Assembly: GCF_002150765.1 (NCBI RefSeq)
Contig: NZ_MUYM01000059.1
Span: forward strand, 49,573-100,738
Length of the DNA stretch: 51,166 bases
Reading direction: 5' to 3'
Source of the DNA: Lentzea kentuckyensis
GTDB taxonomy: Bacteria > Actinomycetota > Actinomycetes > Mycobacteriales > Pseudonocardiaceae
Below, piece by piece: positions 49,787 to 51,166 of the stretch. Position 1 is the stretch's first letter; each line of letters starts with the position of its first letter. Below the pieces are notes generated by a model. It was not told the DNA's origin and did no database searches. It saw only the letters and a program-made list of their open reading frames with translations. A program made the translations under genes and the position numbers.

Positions 49787-49859
49787 GAACACGTAGCTCA
49801 GTGGTAGAGCGCCCGGCTCTTAATCCGGGGGGACGCCGGTTCGAGCCCGGTCGTGTTCT
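49787..49859 (+). tRNA. tRNA-like gene 2, 8-nt anticodon loop (CTT-containing)
   Basis: Acceptor GAACACG/CGTGTTC is perfect, D arm GCTC-AGTGGTA-GAGC, anticodon stem CCCGG/CCGGG, variable GGGAC, T arm GCCGG-TTCGAGC-CCGGT, discriminator T, no CCA. The loop is CTCTTAAT, 8 bases. Taken as CUU it would be Lys, although Lys tRNAs usually have A as discriminator. A 7-base loop would need a C-C mismatch in the stem. The core is nearly identical to gene 1, 6 bases away, so the pair arose by duplication. It ends 1 base before the methyltransferase stop. Confidence 0.75.
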
Positions 49860-50615
49860 CTACGGCGCCTGCAGCGTCACGTAGGCGAGGCCCATCGTGG
49901 CGCGCCACCCGCGCAGGCGGTAGGTGCGTGCCCGGTCGGCCTTGGCCCGGACGTCTCCGGCGTGCGGGGAGTCCGGGTTGGCGCGCAGCCAGCGTTCCCA
50001 CGCGAGGGCGTGCCCGTTCTCGAACACGTCCCACTCGTCGAGGCTCGCCTGCTCCACCGCGAGCATCCGGTACCCGTGCGTGTGTGCGAGGTCCACCAGG
50101 TCGGCGAGCGAGCCGTACTGGTTGCGCGGGACCGGCATCGCGGCGAGCTGTTCGCCGGTCGGCTCGCGTTCCCAGAAGCCCTCGCCCAGCAACAGCCTCC
50201 CGCCTGTGCGGAGCAGCCCTTTCGCCGCCGTGAGCGCGTTCGCCGTGTGGTGCAACGGGTCTCCGCCCCACACCTGCGTGGCACCGTTGACGATGACCAC
50301 GTCGGCCGGCCGATCCGGCTGCCACTGCGCCACGTCGGCCACTTGCAGGTCGACGCGTGAGGTGAGGCCTCGCGCCGCGGCATTGGCCTGGCCGTGTGCG
50401 ATGGCGGCCGCGTCCAGGTCGACGCCCGTGCCGGTCGCTGTCGGCTCGGCCTCCAGCACTCGCAGCAGGAACTCCGCCCAGCCGCAGCCGACGTCGAGCA
50501 CGTGCGCGCCCGCGAGCGGTTGCAGGGACTGGATGAGGCGGGCGGCTCGTTCTTTCGACAGCGGTCCGTGGAACGTGAGGTCCTCGTGCAGCGGCGCGAT
50601 CTCAGGTGTCGTCAT
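49860..50615 (-). CDS. Class I SAM-dependent methyltransferase
   Basis: A 251-residue methyltransferase with motif I VLDVGCGWAEFLLRVLE, the acidic end of strand 2 GVDLDAAAIAHG, and ADVVIVNGATQVW for motif II/III. The substrate is unknown; the C-terminal part (ERWLRANPDSPHAGDVRA) is family-variable. The ATG at 50615 (MTTPEIAPLH) is favoured over an in-frame start at 50651. It is convergent with the tRNA pair and divergent from the GNAT gene at the window edge. Confidence 0.88.
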   Translation of the reverse strand: MTTPEIAPLHEDLTFHGPLSKERAARLIQSLQPLAGAHVLDVGCGWAEFLLRVLEAEPTATGTGVDLDAAAIAHGQANAAARGLTSRVDLQVADVAQWQPDRPADVVIVNGATQVWGGDPLHHTANALTAAKGLLRTGGRLLLGEGFWEREPTGEQLAAMPVPRNQYGSLADLVDLAHTHGYRMLAVEQASLDEWDVFENGHALAWERWLRANPDSPHAGDVRAKADRARTYRLRGWRATMGLAYVTLQAP

Positions 50616-50700
50616 CGCACGCAGGATGGCGTTCGCGGCTTGGCAGGGCAACGCTTTATTCGGTTGTTGGCCCCATCACCTCCCCGTAGCTTCAGTTGTC

Positions 50701-51166
50701 GTGGAACTCGTGTGGCGCTCGCTCACGACAGCGGACATCCCTGTGGTGGCCGCGCTTCACCACGCGGCCGAGGCGGTCGACGACACCGGCGAGCTGTTGT
50801 CCGAAGAGGACTTCGCCGAGTCGTTCGCCGAAGCGGACCTGCCCGGCGGGTCGCTCGCCGTGCTCGTGGACGGCGTCCTCGCGGCATACGGCTTGGTCGT
50901 GTTGCGCGATGCCCCCGTGGACACGCACCGCGTTCGCCTGGACGGGGCGGTGCACCCGGAGTTCCGCCGCAACGGCATCGGCCGTGAATTGCTGCCGCGG
51001 CTCGTCGCCATGGCGCGCGAACTGCACACCGCACGCCACCCGGCCATGCCGATGGTCGCGTGCACCATGGCCGAGAGCCGTTCCACCGGCCACATCGCGT
51101 TGTGCGCCGAACTCGGCTTCAGCGCGGACCGCTACTTCCACGAACTGGAGGTGGCACTGGGCGAGT
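50701..51166 (+). CDS. GNAT acetyltransferase, cut by the window end
   Basis: An open frame from GTG at 50701 continues past the last base; 155 residues are visible. It starts MELVWRSLTTADIPVVAALH and has the acetyl-CoA loop VHPEFRRNGIGRELLPRLVA. The layout (LDGAVHPEFRRNGIG, then ELGFSADRYFHELEVALGE) resembles the first half of two-domain GNAT proteins such as mycothiol synthase-like acetyltransferases. The 3' end and full domain plan are not visible. Confidence 0.85.
   Translation, partial: MELVWRSLTTADIPVVAALHHAAEAVDDTGELLSEEDFAESFAEADLPGGSLAVLVDGVLAAYGLVVLRDAPVDTHRVRLDGAVHPEFRRNGIGRELLPRLVAMARELHTARHPAMPMVACTMAESRSTGHIALCAELGFSADRYFHELEVALGE

Noticed and set aside
1..51166. CRISPR arrays, rRNA genes, insertion sequences
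   Set aside because: No regularly spaced direct repeats, rRNA sequence or transposase motifs were found on either strand.

Overview
The window is high-GC DNA with frequent GTG starts, several GTGA stop/start overlaps, a REP13E12-type HNH gene, an AfsR-like STAND regulator and an ABC exporter/acetyltransferase cassette. This fits a soil actinomycete, most likely of the Pseudonocardiaceae (Lentzea/Saccharothrix-like). The genus is an inference, because no rRNA or marker gene is present.

Layout. 0-4.3 kb: a 53-bp tandem repeat, a DUF222/HNH gene, a 124-bp element with 22-bp inverted ends, a PEBP-like protein, a lipoprotein polysaccharide deacetylase and two secreted AMIN-like paralogues. 4.3-10.7 kb: Lon protease with an HspR (HAIR) operator, a DUF574-type methyltransferase, a stand-alone PheRS-like enzyme behind a structured leader RNA, and a membrane patatin phospholipase. 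10.9-13.9 kb: a coupled operon of ABC exporter, Vat-like acetyltransferase and small-molecule kinase behind a MerR-type promoter. 13.9-21.6 kb: lysophospholipase, M48 peptidase, two secreted trypsins (one with an altered oxyanion hole), a STAND regulator, and a TetR/serine hydrolase divergon with a clear operator.

21.7-25.5 kb is the most interesting part. It looks like a compact RiPP (ribosomally made, modified peptide) locus: a divergent MFS exporter, an unlisted 45-residue peptide gene, a strong hairpin, an HEXXH-type putative peptide hydroxylase, a second hairpin and a divergent stand-alone YcaO protein. 25.5-30.7 kb: LysE exporter, a third trypsin, ElaA acetyltransferase, BioF divergent from a short P450, and a threonine aldolase followed by a 61-bp palindrome. 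30.8-38.0 kb: a cobalamin riboswitch and six coupled cobalamin genes (chelatase, CobO, CobB, CobM-like, CobL-like, CbiG-like); the last three look degenerate in their methyltransferase parts. 38-44.5 kb: secreted metalloprotease, a fourth trypsin, PIG-L deacetylase, CobA/CysG, a secreted lectin-like protein and an MFS transporter. 44.6-51.2 kb: DEAD-box helicase, RIO kinase, a 21-residue ORF, YaaA, a 445-residue unknown, two tandem tRNA genes whose anticodon loops fold as 8 nt, a methyltransferase and a truncated GNAT gene.

Together the region mixes housekeeping stress functions (Lon, YaaA, RIO kinase, helicase), cofactor metabolism (cobalamin, siroheme, BioF), a large secreted protease set and two accessory modules: the resistance-like ABC operon and the RiPP locus. 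No rRNA, CRISPR array, insertion sequence or prophage was found.
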